Counted from the first letter of the stretch, positions 35,032 to 47,179 are shown. The stretch is 64,000 nt of DNA from Cubamyces lactineus (GCA_022376465.1 JACDTU010000009.1:1-64000); one strand, 5' to 3'. The notes: generated by a model not told the origin, from the letters alone. Made by a program: numbers and translations.

Positions 35032-38000
35032 ATGCCCGCAGACACATCCAAGGCCGCTGCTGCCGCCGCCGCCGCCCGCCGCAGAAACACCCTCCGCAGA
35101 GACCAGGAAGACGTCAAATACGATTCTGCTCACGCTCGCGAGATCGAGCTCAAGCGAAGCAGAGGCGAAATCTCATGCGCCGAGTGCCGTAGGTGCGATC
35201 ACCGCACGCCAATCCATCCTTTCCCCTCATATTGACTCGACGTCCTCATTGCAGGCTCAAGGTCCTTTCCTCTCTCCCACATTCTCCATAGCTGTGCAGA
35301 CGTGCTGAATCTACTCCAGATCCGCTGCGACAAGTCTATACCTTGTCAATCATGTCAGGTACGTCGCGCCAACCCATGTCTCCGAATATTCCACGAATGT
35401 GTTTTCCTAGCGCCGAGGTTGCGCAGCTCTGTGTCCAAATGGTATGCCCTCCTCTTGCTCGTAAAATGACGCGTTCTTGCGAACCAACTATGTATCAGGG
35501 AGCCTTGCTACTGGGCAAGGCACGCGGTGCGTTTTGACTCACTGTATGCGCGAAGCCCAACTGACAACAAAGGGTAGATTCGTACTGGCCGCGACCGAGC
35601 ATCTTCATCGTCGAATAGCCAAAATGAGCGAGCGCATCCATCAACTAGAGGATGCGCTTGCGATTCTCCAAGCCAAGAGCTCCAACGACCCCCACCCTCT
35701 CCTTTCTGACATGAAGGGGAAATCGAGTATGGCCGACGACGACGACGATTTCATGCCGCAAGACATGGGCACCGTTACTCCGACGGATGTTGTTTCAGCT
35801 TTTGGCATGCTGTCCGTCTCCGACCATGGCGTGTCAAGATTCTTCGGCCCCACCGGTGGCACTGAAGTAGGTGCTCCTGGCAGCTCGCCCTGCACCGCAG
35901 CTAACACTCCTGGCCCCCTTTCAGTACCTCCTTTTCGTATGTCATTTCCGTCGGCCTTTGGGTCCTCTCCTCACCGGTCCGTCTTTAGTCAGATGCCGAT
36001 GGCCCCTCGTCACCAAGTAATGGTAGCAGGTCCCCAGAGTCACTCCGCGGCTCAAAAACGCCTCCACTACCCAACGAGATCACTCGCTTCTCGAGCGCCT
36101 TCCCGTTCACTCCCATGGGTCCGCCACACACCGTGTACGAGCTCATCGAGAGCCACCTCCCGCCCTACGAACGTGCTTGTCAGCTCGCTGAGTCATACGT
36201 CGCCCACGCGGCTTGGCTGTTCCGGAGTGTACCACGACGCCAGCTTTTCGATGAGATGATTCCCCATTTCTACAAGCAGCCGCCTCCCGAAGGCGCGCAA
36301 CCGCCCTGTTGCGACTACAACAGCCCCCATGACCTCGCCTTGCTGTTTCTATGTTTCGCTATCGGCGCGCTTGTCGACCTCAATCAACAGCCGTATAATT
36401 CTGAAGCAGAGCACTATAGTCAACTGGCTCAGGCTGCGCTGGCTCTTCAGTCTGTTCTCGCGAACCCGACTCTAGTGACGATACAAGCGCTTCATTTGCA
36501 TAGCATATACATCGCCATGGTAGGTAACGAGCCAGGTGGGCAGGACAGCAACATGGAGTTTTCTTGGGCCCTCGTATCTCTTGCTGGCCAGCTCTCGCAT
36601 ACGGTACGTATCCGGACCATTGTGATAGCATGAGCGTTAACGAGCGCATCATCACAATAGATCGGTCTACGTAAGTGTCCACTCTCAACCTTGGTCATAA
36701 CTCCGAGACTGATGAGTACCCACCCAAAGACCGCGACAGCGCGCGGTTTGGCTTCTCCGCCGAGATCGTTGAGCGACGACGAGTCACTTTCTGGGACCTC
36801 TTTGTTGCAGACGCATGGCAGGTTGGTATTCTGGACCGCGCCCGCGCCGACGCCGTATTCATCAATCTGACACATCCGCATAGAGCTTGATGACTGGGCG
36901 CCCGCCCGTGATCCAGCGCGAGTACATTGACTGTAAATTCCCTACTCCTACGAGTACCCCAGAAGACGAGGAGGGCGAGGAGCCCGAAGCAGCGTGTAAG
37001 CCGCCCGAACCGTCTCCCCGCATCCAGGGTCGCGCTGACCGCGTCTCGATAACATCTATTTGCAGTCGAGACGTGGGGCTTCCGCTTCGCCATGCAATGT
37101 GTTTCCGAGGTGGCTTCGAAGACGCTGACGTCGGAGGCGCCGTCATACGAGGTCATCATGGAACTCGATCGCAAGGTGCGAGAATTCCCGATACCGCCGG
37201 ATGCAGCGGCAATGCAAGAAGACCTCGAGACACCTCCGGACAGCGAATCGCCGCCGCTGCAGGAGAGTATGATCCGCTTCGTGCTCGCCCATTCGCGGGA
37301 AGTTAGTGAGTACTCTCCAGCTCCTTCCTGTTTCGTGCCAGTGTTGCTCACAGGTCGCCATGCCAAAGTCCTCCTCTTCCTCCACCGCAGTTTCTTTGCG
37401 CAGGCAATCATGGATTGCCCTCGGAATCCGTTGAGGAGCGCCTATGCGCACTCCTTCCTTGCTGCGTATCGATCGTCGTGCACCATTCTGAAGGTCGTGA
37501 AGGAGCAGTTTGGCCAGTACCCAGGGATGTGCGCACGCTTCTGGGTTATCTGGACATTCGCCTTCTCTTCGGCGGTGAGTCGGAACCGCACGCCATGCGA
37601 TTGCGCTGCTGCGCGGGCCGTCCCTGACCAAAGTCTATTTGCCACCAGGTCGTGTTTGCAACTGTGGTAACCCGCGGACCGCGATCGGCAATGGCTCCTT
37701 CCGCACTTGCACAGCTTGACCAGGCCTACGAATTGTTCACACAAGCGTCGAAGCACAGTCGGCGCGCGGCGAAGGCGCTGGTATGTACCCGTTCCCCCAT
37801 TGCGTTCCTGTGCGATGATCGCTTGCGCTGACCGCGGATCTCGCTTCTCTCCCTCTCGTTTCCTTTCTTGTCCGTTCATTTGCCACTTGCGATGGCGGTT
37901 GCAGCCTATTCTTCTCAGGCTGCGTGAAAAGGCACACTGCGCGTTCGCCACTGCGCAGAGCGACCCGACTGGTAGCTCCATGTACGACGGTGCGCTGTGG

Positions 38001-38798
38001 AAGTCAGAGAAGGACGAGGATGAGCTGGACATTTTCGCGGGAAGGACGGCAGTGATCCCGTCCAAGCGCACGTCACCTTCGCCTTCTACCTCTACCGCTG
38101 CCACCGCCTCCGTTTCAGGCCCATGTCCGCAAGCGGGAGTCATTCCGCAGCAACAAACTCTCAACCGGAGCGAATCGCTACCGCTCATCACGCCGCCTAC
38201 GCCCATCCCGATCGCGCCTCTTCCCAGCGCGAGCAGCCTTCAGCTCACAGACACCTGGTCGCTATCTCAGGCACCAGGGCCTAGCACAGCAGCGCAGCAA
38301 CACCTTCCTTCGCCGTATGCCACGCAACCGCCTCAGCAAACGCACCCGTCGATGTCATATCACCGCTCGGTTAGCTTCTCCCATCCGCCGCAGCATCCCC
38401 AACACTCGCACCAGCACCCACACTCGCACCAGCACCCGCATCAGCATCAGCAGCAAGCAGGGGGGTATCCCTGGGTGGGGCAGCACTCCCCTTCGTCGCT
38501 TACCCCGCCTGCGCAGCAGCAGCCGTTTGGCGGACCCATGTCTCCGGCGGGCACGGCGTACCCAACGCAACAGTCGCTGTTCGCGTCGAACGCGGATATC
38601 TTGCACCGGTATGCGGATGCGGCGAATGGGTATCCGCCTGGCCTGGCGGCGGCGGCGGGACAGACGCCACAGCAGCAACAGCAACAACAGCAGCACTTTG
38701 CGCCGCCGACGGAGCTTGTGAACCTCGGTCTGACGTCACGGCATGGCCGGTTGGACGAACGATGGACTTCGTTCATGCACGAGAACGGCTTCCTGTAG
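35032..38798 (+). CDS. Zn2Cys6 fungal-specific transcription factor A
   Basis: Nuclear regulator with a binuclear zinc cluster and a fungal-specific middle homology domain. My model has fifteen exons: 35032-35192, 35255-35261, 35320-35358, 35413-35443, 35499-35526, 35578-35866, 35925-35936, 35989-36603, 36661-36670, 36730-36821, 36884-36995, 37066-37305, 37354-37574, 37649-37780 and 37905-38798. They sum to 960 codons plus stop. The cluster has C49, C52, C59, C65, C68 and C77 and is interrupted by three introns, including a 7-nt exon. A leucine-rich coiled coil (SERIHQLEDALAILQ) follows for dimerisation. The middle domain includes LFLCFAIGALVDL and IGLHRDSARFGF. The C-terminus is low complexity, with His/Gln-rich DNA at 38384-38458 and poly-Gln near 38671. 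It is paralogous to the gene at 52487. Target genes unknown. Confidence 0.88.
35255..35261 (+). other. 7-nt microexon in regulator A
   Basis: GCTCAAG, preceded by a TTGCAG acceptor and followed by GTCCTT. It supplies Arg-Leu-Lys between C52 and C59 of the zinc cluster. The paralogue encodes the same positions within one 77-nt exon, and 7+39+31 equals 77, which supports the model. Confidence 0.75.
38384..38458 (+). repeat. CAC/CAG-rich low-complexity coding repeat
   Basis: Runs of CAC, CAT and CAG codons give a His/Pro/Ser/Gln-rich stretch in the C-terminal region of regulator A. A shorter CAG/CAA run near 38671-38697 encodes poly-Gln. Confidence 0.8.
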
Positions 38799-40961
38799 AG
38801 TCGTGATGGCCTTGCGCCGCTCTCGTATGTTTGTTACGTCCCAGTCTCCTTATTGGTGCGTCTGTCCTGCATCCCGTTCGCGACTCCCTCGTGCGGTATG
38901 TGAACACGGATATGGGAACGCGGCGTCCTGGGTTCGTTCCATCGATTGTTCCCGTTTACTTACTTTTGGATTACCTATCAGCCTATTGCTCCCCTCATCG
39001 CTAGTCCCCGTCCGCTCTTTGCCTGTCCTCCGTTGTCCACTAGAACGCTCTGTAAGCCCCGTTCTTAGTTATTCAGCCTGCGACCCTGTCCCATCAGTGT
39101 CCCTGTCCCGCCCCAGTGTTCGTGTCGTTCGTTAGTGTGTCCGTCCTGGTTGTTTCCGAGGATCCGAGTCCCCCACACGTGTCTCTCTCGTATCTCGCCT
39201 AGTCATCTCGTTTCTTGTTCTCCTGTTCTCGTAGGAATCACTGTATAAAACCGTCATATTACTCGTCGCAGTACTAGTAGCATAGTAATGTACATATTAG
39301 GTGGCAATCGAAGCAGGTCGGAACGTCTCGCAACAATTACGAGCACATGTACCGCATAATCGATGGGGCGGGACCCGGGCAGCTGTTCGTCAAGCAAAAA
39401 CCATCGACGACGCACCGACGCCCTTGAACGTTTTCCCCGCTGCGTGCATACCTCCGGGCGCATGTGCGGCGTTTTACGGATATCGCTACGGGCTGAAATG
39501 CAGGGCCGTAAGAGTCTAAGAGATGACGATCATTCACGACACTGACGGTGATTTCGTCGAACATGCGAGGAGAAGTTCTGTGAAGTTCTATGCCCCACAG
39601 GCTAGACCATATGCATGGTCCAAATGCCCACATACACAGGCCTCGAGCGAGCCGTGGGTACTATGTTGTAATATATTACGAAAGCCTCCGTGGAAGGCTT
39701 CAAGTCCGTTCGCTAGTACTGCTAGTGCAGAATCGCGGTACCATGACGGACGACTTTACCGTGATTGCTGCTGCAGTACCGATACTTGCAGCTACGTAGC
39801 CCCTTGTCCTGTCGATCCCGAGGATCCTCCGACACAGAAGAGGTGCAGTCATACCCGCCTCGAGGGACGGAGGGACGGCCGCCGGCAGGCCACGGATGCC
39901 TCCTTTTAGAAGTTAGCACTTAGCACTTAGAACGACACAAACTACGTACACACCACGTTACGCCAGCCCCGGGACAATCGGAGAAAGTCAAGCTGGGCCT
40001 TTTCGACGCGTCGATCATCAGGCAGACACAGCCAGGTGGCCCAGATCGTGCTACACATGTACAGCCTCCTGAATCTCATTCTCCTTGTGCTTTCCCGTGC
40101 CCCCTAAGGTCTCTCCCGCGGCCGCCTGACCTGCCTCTGGAGCCTGGATCAAGCTTACGCAATTGCCTGCCAGGTGGATGCTGCGCTTTGCGTGTTCAAG
40201 TATTCGAGCTTGCGAGGTATGCTTCAATCTCAGGCTCAGGGGTGTAGTGTCGCATGTTTCACAGAGCTTGCACGGCGGTGATATTGATAGAGAAGGATTG
40301 GAGGTTCGGGGGCACCGTTGGGAGTAGACCACAGATGCATGTGCTGTTGGAGCTTACCAGGGCGGCGCAGCTCCGGACCAGGGTTTCCTCCACAAGTGGT
40401 GGACGGAACTGATCAACTCCTGACCTATAGGGACGGCGGAACGGAAGTAAGCTGACAGGCTGCGGACCCGAGCCCGATCGACATCGGTGCGTGGCCGCTC
40501 GACACGGACGGATGAGCGGGCGGCCATGATCTAGTGGAAAGCATGCGCGATTGCCCACTGCTTGTGCTGTTCGTGTAGGTCAGTGGGTATTATCAGCGAT
40601 GTAACTGCGACAGAGGTCTCTTCTCCGTCACGAGAACATAAGTCGTTGTCGGAATACCTGAATAGAACTGTGTATGTGCTCTACTATGGAGTAGGATTAG
40701 CGGACCTGATGCTGCTCACCTCACGTTTCGCGAACAGCTTTCCCTTCCAAAATTCCATGGGATCTGCTAGAGAATGTATACTTGAAGAGCTTCATGCTGA
40801 AACGATGTGGCACAGGGGATCGCAGAGGCGTGACGCAACCGCCTAGCGGCAATTGAAAGCATTTCAGGTCCGCTCTCTCGGGGTCAGTGCGGAGGATAGA
40901 ATCTATCATCAAGCGCCCGTGACAAGTCCGTGACGAGTCTCCCTCCAAAGAACGATTACAC
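38799..40961. other. Intergenic region left of the Mutator-like element
   Basis: The first 450 bp is the pyrimidine-rich probable 3' UTR of regulator A. The remainder has only short overlapping frames without motifs. No gene is called. Confidence 0.45.
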
Positions 40962-40970
40962 CTCTGTTGC

Positions 40971-41079
40971 TAGTCTCGTGACCAGACGTTCGGAGCACGA
41001 AGCGGAGGTGAAATTTCGGGTGTTTCCGTGCTCCTGAACGTCTGGTGGCAAACCCCCCGTGACTCCTACCTCGAGTCAC
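40971..41079 (+). repeat. Left terminal inverted repeat of the MULE
   Basis: Matches the reverse complement of 41729-41837. It contains two internal palindromes: CCAGACGTTC pairing with GAACGTCTGG, and GTGACTC pairing with GAGTCAC. Confidence 0.9.
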
Positions 41080-41728
41080 GGTGTGACTATCCACCCTCTC
41101 GTCCGAGATCACCGAGCTGCTTCTCTTGTGCGCCTATGGGTTCCCCCACCGAAGAGGATCAAGGAAAGCTGCACATCGTACAATGGCGGCGCCTTACTAG
41201 ATAACGGATACGAGGACAATTACTGTCCTTCGGATGGCAGCTACAACAGCGGCCGCCTCTCCGACAGGATCCACTTGAGTGGGACAAGGCTGAGCGCGAA
41301 CAACCTATCCCATAGCTGTGTACAGTGTCTCTCTGCGCGAACACCCGGCATCAGCCAGCAGGCTCGATTGCGTTCTCGAGATACTTGTTTTCATGGACTC
41401 TTGAGAATGAACTTATTGCTCTTCCTGGATGCTCTCAGCGGGGACAATGATAAGTGCATATCCCAAGGTCCTATATGAGTGTATATGCTCCCTCGCGTCC
41501 TCAAGCGCTGGCGCAGGGTCCCTTATTCTTCAACTGCGCGATATCACCATTCGCGCCCACATGGTGTTCAGAAAGCTCTCAAATAGTTCACGACCAGCTG
41601 TGCCGCAGACATCATTGACCGAGAACCTGACACTGCAGCTCCTCTGTTTCGGTCTCCTGCAGAGTCCGGACAGCATCCTCTCTGAGAACAGCGAGGGCTC
41701 GACAAGTTTCGACCCTCGGTCACAGCGT

Positions 41729-41837
41729 GTGACTCGAGGTAGGAGTCACGGGGGGTTTGCCACCAGACGTTCAGGAGCACGGAAACACCCGAAATTTCAC
41801 CTCCGCTTCGTGCTCCGAACGTCTGGTCACGAGACTA
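41729..41837 (-). repeat. Right terminal inverted repeat of the MULE
   Basis: Reverse complement of the left arm over 109 bp. Homology stops abruptly inside at 41728, where the sequences differ. Confidence 0.9.
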
Positions 41838-41846
41838 CTCTGTTGC

Positions 41847-42758
41847 GAGTGTGCATGGCTTGAACAACTTGCCATACGTCTATATCTCAACGTGATCCTT
41901 CCTCCAAAAAGCAGCAGGTAGCCAAGATGTACCCACACAGGTATCTCGTAGCCATGAACACTCAGGGGAAAGATATCGAGCTTGTAGCAAGAAATCACAT
42001 CATTCAGGGTACACCTATGATACGAAAAGTCATCCATTTCTAGGTCAGTCCATCATTGTCGCTTCACAATTTCGGCTCATCAAGGCCTTCTTGTGAAAGA
42101 AAGAACGAACTACTGACTAACAATACCTGAGCAACCTTGCTCTACCGCAACAATGCAGACTGCGGTCAACACTACGTATCAACTGCATTCCGTCTATCGC
42201 CGGTCAAATCCTTCTCGGCTCCGACGAGTTCAATGCGGCTTATTATTCGACTATCTGCCACAGCAATGGCGATAGTTGGAAGGTGTATATGCACCCGGCA
42301 CACAAAGTCAAACTCGGATCGTTACTTGCACGTCAGGCATTCCCTTTCTGGCGTAAGACGCAACAAGAACACCAGAACAAAGTAACAGGAAGGTTATGAC
42401 CGGCTTCACTTTGTTGTCGATATCTTAACACAAGGAAGAGTGCACACTATCGTATTGACATTGATCCCCATCGATTTTTTGTCGTTAGACAACACGAGTG
42501 ATCAGGCACTTCCCCATATGCCTGTTCATCCTGGTTCACACACGGCGAACACTCCTCCAAGTCCTGTTTGCAGCAGCGTATGTCGGATTCTGCAAACCAG
42601 ATACTGCGGTCATCTCACATCTTGAGGGTACGAAGCTAAAGTCACTGTTTAGCACGGCTTGGTATCCCCCCGGTCCGCAATGCCTCCCGCGAAAGCTGTT
42701 AAAAAGCTCATGGCACTGCCCAGCGAGGCAATCCAGCTTTCTTCCCGATTTTCACACC
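41847..42758. other. Spacer between the MULE and the oxidoreductase pseudogene
   Basis: Short frames only. The right end is the former promoter of the oxidoreductase. Nothing else is recognised. Confidence 0.4.
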
Positions 42759-45700
42759 ATGCCCCACGATTTCGCCAACTTTGTTTCAGAGCCTGTTACC
42801 CTCGCTATCATCGGCTGCAGCCAACGCGGTCGGGTGAGTCCCACCTTCAGTAATCCGCTTGAAGCAGCTTCACAAACATTGCGACGTCAGAGATATGCTG
42901 CGTTCGCATTGCAGGAACCAACGTTTTGCAAAGTGGTGGCTATCGCCGAGCCGCACCTCAAGACCCATCAGGTCATGACAGAGGCGCATTCTATGGACAA
43001 GACTCTCGTGTTCGAAAGTTACGAGCACCTCCTCAAGGCATCTGCGGACACACTCCAGGCCACTGGTAAACGCCTTGCAGATGCTGTGATCATCACCGTT
43101 GATGCGCATGTTGCCTGCCAAGGCTCAGAAGAACAAACTCGCACCTTCGCTAACGGTGCTCTCCAGCTGCCTCTTGTGCTAGCAGCCCTCGTGCGAAGGC
43201 TCTCCCTCTAATGTACTGTCTGGCGAAGCCTCTGCTCCCTCTCATGCGACTCTGCAACTCCCCTCAGTGACTTCCCCTTTGCATCTTTCTTCCATCCTGG
43301 TCTGGCGCATCACGCGAACACATCCTATTCCCTTGCCAGTGCGAGCACACTACTCCTCCCGCAAAGACACTGCTCCTCCTGCGAAGCCACCACCTCTCCC
43401 GCGAACACTCTGCATCACTTGCGAGCTGCCTACCCTCCTTGACAGGCTATAGCAAGCCAGCAAAAGTCAGCGAAGATGGCGCTACCTCATTTGCGAAGCC
43501 ACCCTCAAGCCGACAGGGATGTGCTAGAGAGTGGCACACTTGCTAGCCTCGCGGTGCACTCGGTGCACTCATGCGGTGATGCGCATGGTGCCAGTCCAGA
43601 CTCAGAGCGGGGGCGCTATCGCTGCGGAGTCTCCCCTCCTTTCCGCGGCAGTCTCGTCTACACCTTTGCCAGTTGCGACCTCGCGCGACTCTTTGCACGT
43701 CTGCGGGACCCTTTGTGCACACCTGGAGCATTCGCGCCTGCACGCTCGGACTCCTGTGGATCTCTGCCCCACTCCCCTTGCCCTCGCGGACGTGTTGTGC
43801 CCAGCTACGGACCATATCGGCCGACGGAAACAATGCGGAATGGCGCCATATGGCGCGAGAGGTAGAGCAGAGCCTATAGGAGGCTGCGGAGAGGTCGCGT
43901 GGCGAGCTGGCCCCGCGATGAGGCCAGGCGGCCTCGCCAAGACTTGATGGACTGTAGCACAGCATCCCCCCCCTCCAGAGTCGAGTACCATACGCTCCTC
44001 CCTCCGGGGGCTGGCGGACAGAGAACTTGGCCCCCTTCCCCCACCATACCACACATCCCCACTTCCCTTCACTACTGCTAGAGTCTTTCAGCTGCAATCC
44101 TTCTTCTGTACACACGTTCTCTGCTAATCTATAACTTGATACCTTACGAATCTTTTGCCTGCGACTGCGAGCCCTGCGACTGCGAACCCGGCAACAGCGA
44201 ACCCTGCGACTGCGAACTGCGAAGACAGCAAACCCTGCAACTGCGAACTGCGAAGACAGCAAACCCTGCGACTGCGAACTGCGAAGACAGCAAACCCCCA
44301 AAGCCTGCGGAACCTGCGAAACCCTGCAAGTTCAGAGTGCGAAGTTGCGAGTGCTACGTCTGCAGGATTGTGGGAGTTTGTGTAAAAGCTAGCTGCGTTC
44401 CCCTCCTTTCCTTCATATACTCTGCGACTGCTGCGAACCTGCCAACCATGAACCTGCGAAGCTTGCAACTGCGAAGTCTGCGAAGACGTGAAGACGTGAG
44501 GCCTGTGGATTGCAAGGCTAGCAGTGCTCCCCTCCTTCCCTTTCCACCCAGCGAACCTGCGACATCCTCTCCCATCCTCTCCCATCTCTGTACCCTTTGC
44601 GAGGTTGGACAATACAGATTCCCTTCCCCCCATACCCTTAGGGTCTCTCATTTGTGACATTTACGACCTTGCGAAATCTGCGAACTGCGAACTGCGAACT
44701 CTTGCGACGACCCTGCGAAGATCTGCGAAACCACTCTGCTGCGAAACGGCGTGAAGCCACGAGGATAGACTCCGCGAAACGTTTGCGAAACTGCGTGTTG
44801 CGAAAATCTGCGAAACTCCGCGACATTTGCGAAATCAACAGCCCACGCTCCTCTCCCCTTGTCTCCTTCCCCCCTTCCTCCTCCCCAGTGTATCCGCGAA
44901 CCCTTTCCCTGCGCTCTCACCGGTGTCGCATCCTTCGCAAAGGCCAGCCAACCCTCTCTACCCACTCCCTTTGGTCCTAGGCTTCACTACGGTTCGCGCC
45001 AGACACAGGGCACCCGACTCCGACCTCCCCTCTCCTTCGCGTCCTTTCCCCTCCCCCTGCCAGCAGGCCTCGACCTACAAAGGCTCTCGGCCTGAGTAGT
45101 ATCCTTCCCTTACGGGTGGGTTAGACGCTTCACCGTCCAGGACCACCTGCATGCGGAAGTCGCCCTCGCGTTCGCTGCGCAGGGCTATCACATACTATGC
45201 GAGAAGCCCATGGCCACTACGGTCGAAGTGTGCATCAAAGTGGAAGCCGCCGTCAAGAAGGCGGGCGTAATTTTTGGAATAGGACATGGTAGGTATCCAG
45301 GCATGTGCTGCACACAACCCGGCCGTATGGTGCTAATATGCCTCATTCAATTAGTCCTGCGCTATTCACCCTACAACATGGCCATGACCGAGGTCATCCG
45401 TTCCGGGAAACTGGGACCGCTCATCAATGTGGTGCACATAGAGCCGGTCGGATATTGGCACTTCGCGCATTCATATGTCTGAGGGAACTGGGCCCGCAAA
45501 TCAGAGAGTTCCTTCTCGTTGATGACCAAGAGCTCTCAGTACGTGTCTCTTGCTTATTTCTCACCTGTGTCATGAGGCTCATCTCAGGATTTCCAGCGAC
45601 ATCGATTTGATATGCCATTACTTATATCCCGGGCGTCCGACCCGAGTATCCTTCTTCAGCTCGTTGCAGCACTTCCGCAAGGCGAACAAGCTGACCAAGG

Positions 45701-46455
45701 CTGGAAACGCTGAACGCTGCCTCGAATGCGCATACGAAGGCGACTGTCCCTACAGCGCGAAGAAGAGTACGCAGTCTAGCCCCCCTTGTCTTTTGTATTG
45801 GACCTAACAGTGTGCCGCGCATCGCATCTAGTCTACCTCGATCCTCTGACGCAAGGGCAGACCGGAGGGAAGACCAACGTCCTTGTGGATGTCATCCCTG
45901 ATATCGAGAACATCACTGACGCTCTCAAGAGACGTCTGTGACAACCAGGTGCAGTGTTCCCTGCTCAGTATTTTATCCCTTCACGCCCTCGCAGCTCATA
46001 GACAACTTGTCCTTAATATTCTTGGGCAGGTCGTGAACCTCGAGTTCTCGAACAGGGCAATGGTGTCCTTCACGATGGTCGCGCACACGACGCTCGTCTG
46101 CGAGCAGCAGATGCGCCTGCACTTCGTGTATGGCGAGATCATCGGCGACATGAACACGTTCACCGTGACCGACTATCGGATGGGCAAGAGCATGCATCAC
46201 ACGCCCAAGAGCGCTGGCAGCCACGGCGGCGGTGACATTGGCCTGTTCAGCGCATTCGTCAAGGCTGTGCGTACAGGCAGGCAGGAGGTGCTCAGTATGG
46301 ACGTCACAGAGGTGCTTAGGAGCCATCTTACGGTCTTTGCAGCTGAGAAGAGCAGGCGCGATGGGGTTGTCGTGGATTGCGTCATGTTTGAGAGGGCGGC
46401 AAGGGAGGAGTTTGCCCAGACTTCAGGAAGGGGACGTCTTGTCCTATACTACTAG
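42759..46455 (+). pseudogene. Gfo/Idh/MocA-family oxidoreductase, disrupted
   Basis: Remnant of an NAD(P)-dependent oxidoreductase. The Rossmann start is clear (VTLAIIGCSQRGR, exon 42759-42833, then 42891 onward: RYAAFALQEPTFCKVVAIAE). Coding homology stops in ADAVIITV at 43099 and resumes at 45137 with QDHLHAEVALAFAAQGYH and the family motif CEKPM. Later exons give LRYSPYNMAMTEVIRSGKLG, a Cys-rich CLECAYEGDCPYSAKK, and the C-terminal VVNLEFSNRAMVSFTMVAHT. There are three lesions. A 2.03-kb insertion carries a 7-bp flanking repeat. There is an in-frame TGA at 45480-45482 where Arg is expected (CGA to TGA). A deletion/frameshift near 45932 lies between TDALK and DVCDNQ. The gene is therefore non-functional. 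The ancestral substrate cannot be assigned; the family acts on sugars, inositols and related alcohols. Confidence 0.85.
43100..45129. repeat. 2.03-kb CTGCGAA-rich insertion within the oxidoreductase
   Basis: Lies between two copies of TCACCGT (43093-43099 and 45130-45136), consistent with a 7-bp target duplication. About 30 GCGAA cores, mostly as CTGCGAA or TTGCGAA, are scattered through 43310-44910. A 31-bp minisatellite (CCCTGCGACTGCGAACTGCG plus 11 bases) is repeated about three times at 44200-44300. Removing the insertion with one TCACCGT copy restores the reading frame exactly. There are no terminal inverted repeats, no poly-A tail and no transposase, so the class is unknown. Confidence 0.65.
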
Positions 46456-47164
46456 TAGTACACTGACTTCTCACTTTCCGGTTTTGTTGCTGGTTTGATG
46501 CGGGGTTTTTTTTTGATAGGGTTACTGGGTCTGCGTGGACATACGGGGCAGTGATTGTCATTTTGCCGGTATCCCACTAGACTAACTACACGCACGGTAG
46601 ATGTTGCTATTTATTATTCGACCATCATCGTCGATTCGTCAATACCCAAGGTGCACAGGTTATAACAAGCATTCTTTGTTATCGTCCGCAAAGCAATCAA
46701 GCGAGAGGAAGAACTTAGTCAAGCATTTGGAGCGAGCACTTGGCAGTCGATCCTCGTTGGAGACGTTCATCCTCCGTAGAGAGAAAGGGCAGAATGAGGT
46801 GAGCATCATGATGTTGATTATTTAGTGGATTTAAGAGGCTGTGGGGTCTGGAGATAAACACAGGCAACCACTTCATGATCCGCGGAAGCAGACATAGTTC
46901 ATCGCTTATGCACAGTGGGTGCGAGGTCCTGTGCTACCGGCTATCCCTCCGGTGGATCCTTGCACATGCATGACCTTGGGAGAAAAACAACCACCTGCTT
47001 TCTGATACTCTGCCGAGATGATAAAGCAGGCATCGCCTGCACATCTCTTCGCATCTCCTCCTGGCTAGGTTGTAGGGTTCAACAGCGGGTCCTTGGACAT
47101 CGACGCGCGTGGATGTGCCAGAGGTCGAGGTACAGCGCCTGCTAGTTCCCAGGAAACACACAAG
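46456..47164. other. Spacer between oxidoreductase pseudogene and pogo element
   Basis: Contains a nine-T tract at 46507 and short frames. No gene or repeat recognised. Confidence 0.4.
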
Positions 47165-47166
47165 TA

Positions 47167-47179
47167 CAGTATTTGAGCG
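47167..47179 (+). repeat. Left terminal inverted repeat of the pogo element
   Basis: CAGTATTTGAGCG, directly after the TA target site. Confidence 0.8.

Larger units (their letters stand above)
40971..41837. mobile_element. Non-autonomous Mutator-like element (MULE), 867 bp
   Basis: Bounded by 109-bp inverted repeats (40971-41079 and 41729-41837) that look identical over their whole length, beginning TAGTCTCGTGACCAGACG. It is flanked by a 9-bp direct repeat, CTCTGTTGC, at 40962-40970 and 41838-41846. Long terminal inverted repeats plus a 9-bp target duplication are the Mutator-superfamily signature. The 649-bp interior has a 139-codon frame with no transposase motif, so the element must be mobilised in trans. 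Identical arms and an intact target duplication suggest recent insertion. A TA duplication could also be read at the ends, but the exact 9-bp repeat outside it is the better explanation. Confidence 0.85.

Noticed and set aside
40973..41835. Reading the 867-bp element as a Tc1/mariner or pogo derivative with TA duplication
   Set aside because: TA is present at both ends, but an exact 9-bp direct repeat lies immediately outside it, the arms are over 100 bp, and they do not match the CAGTATTTGA ends of the pogo element.
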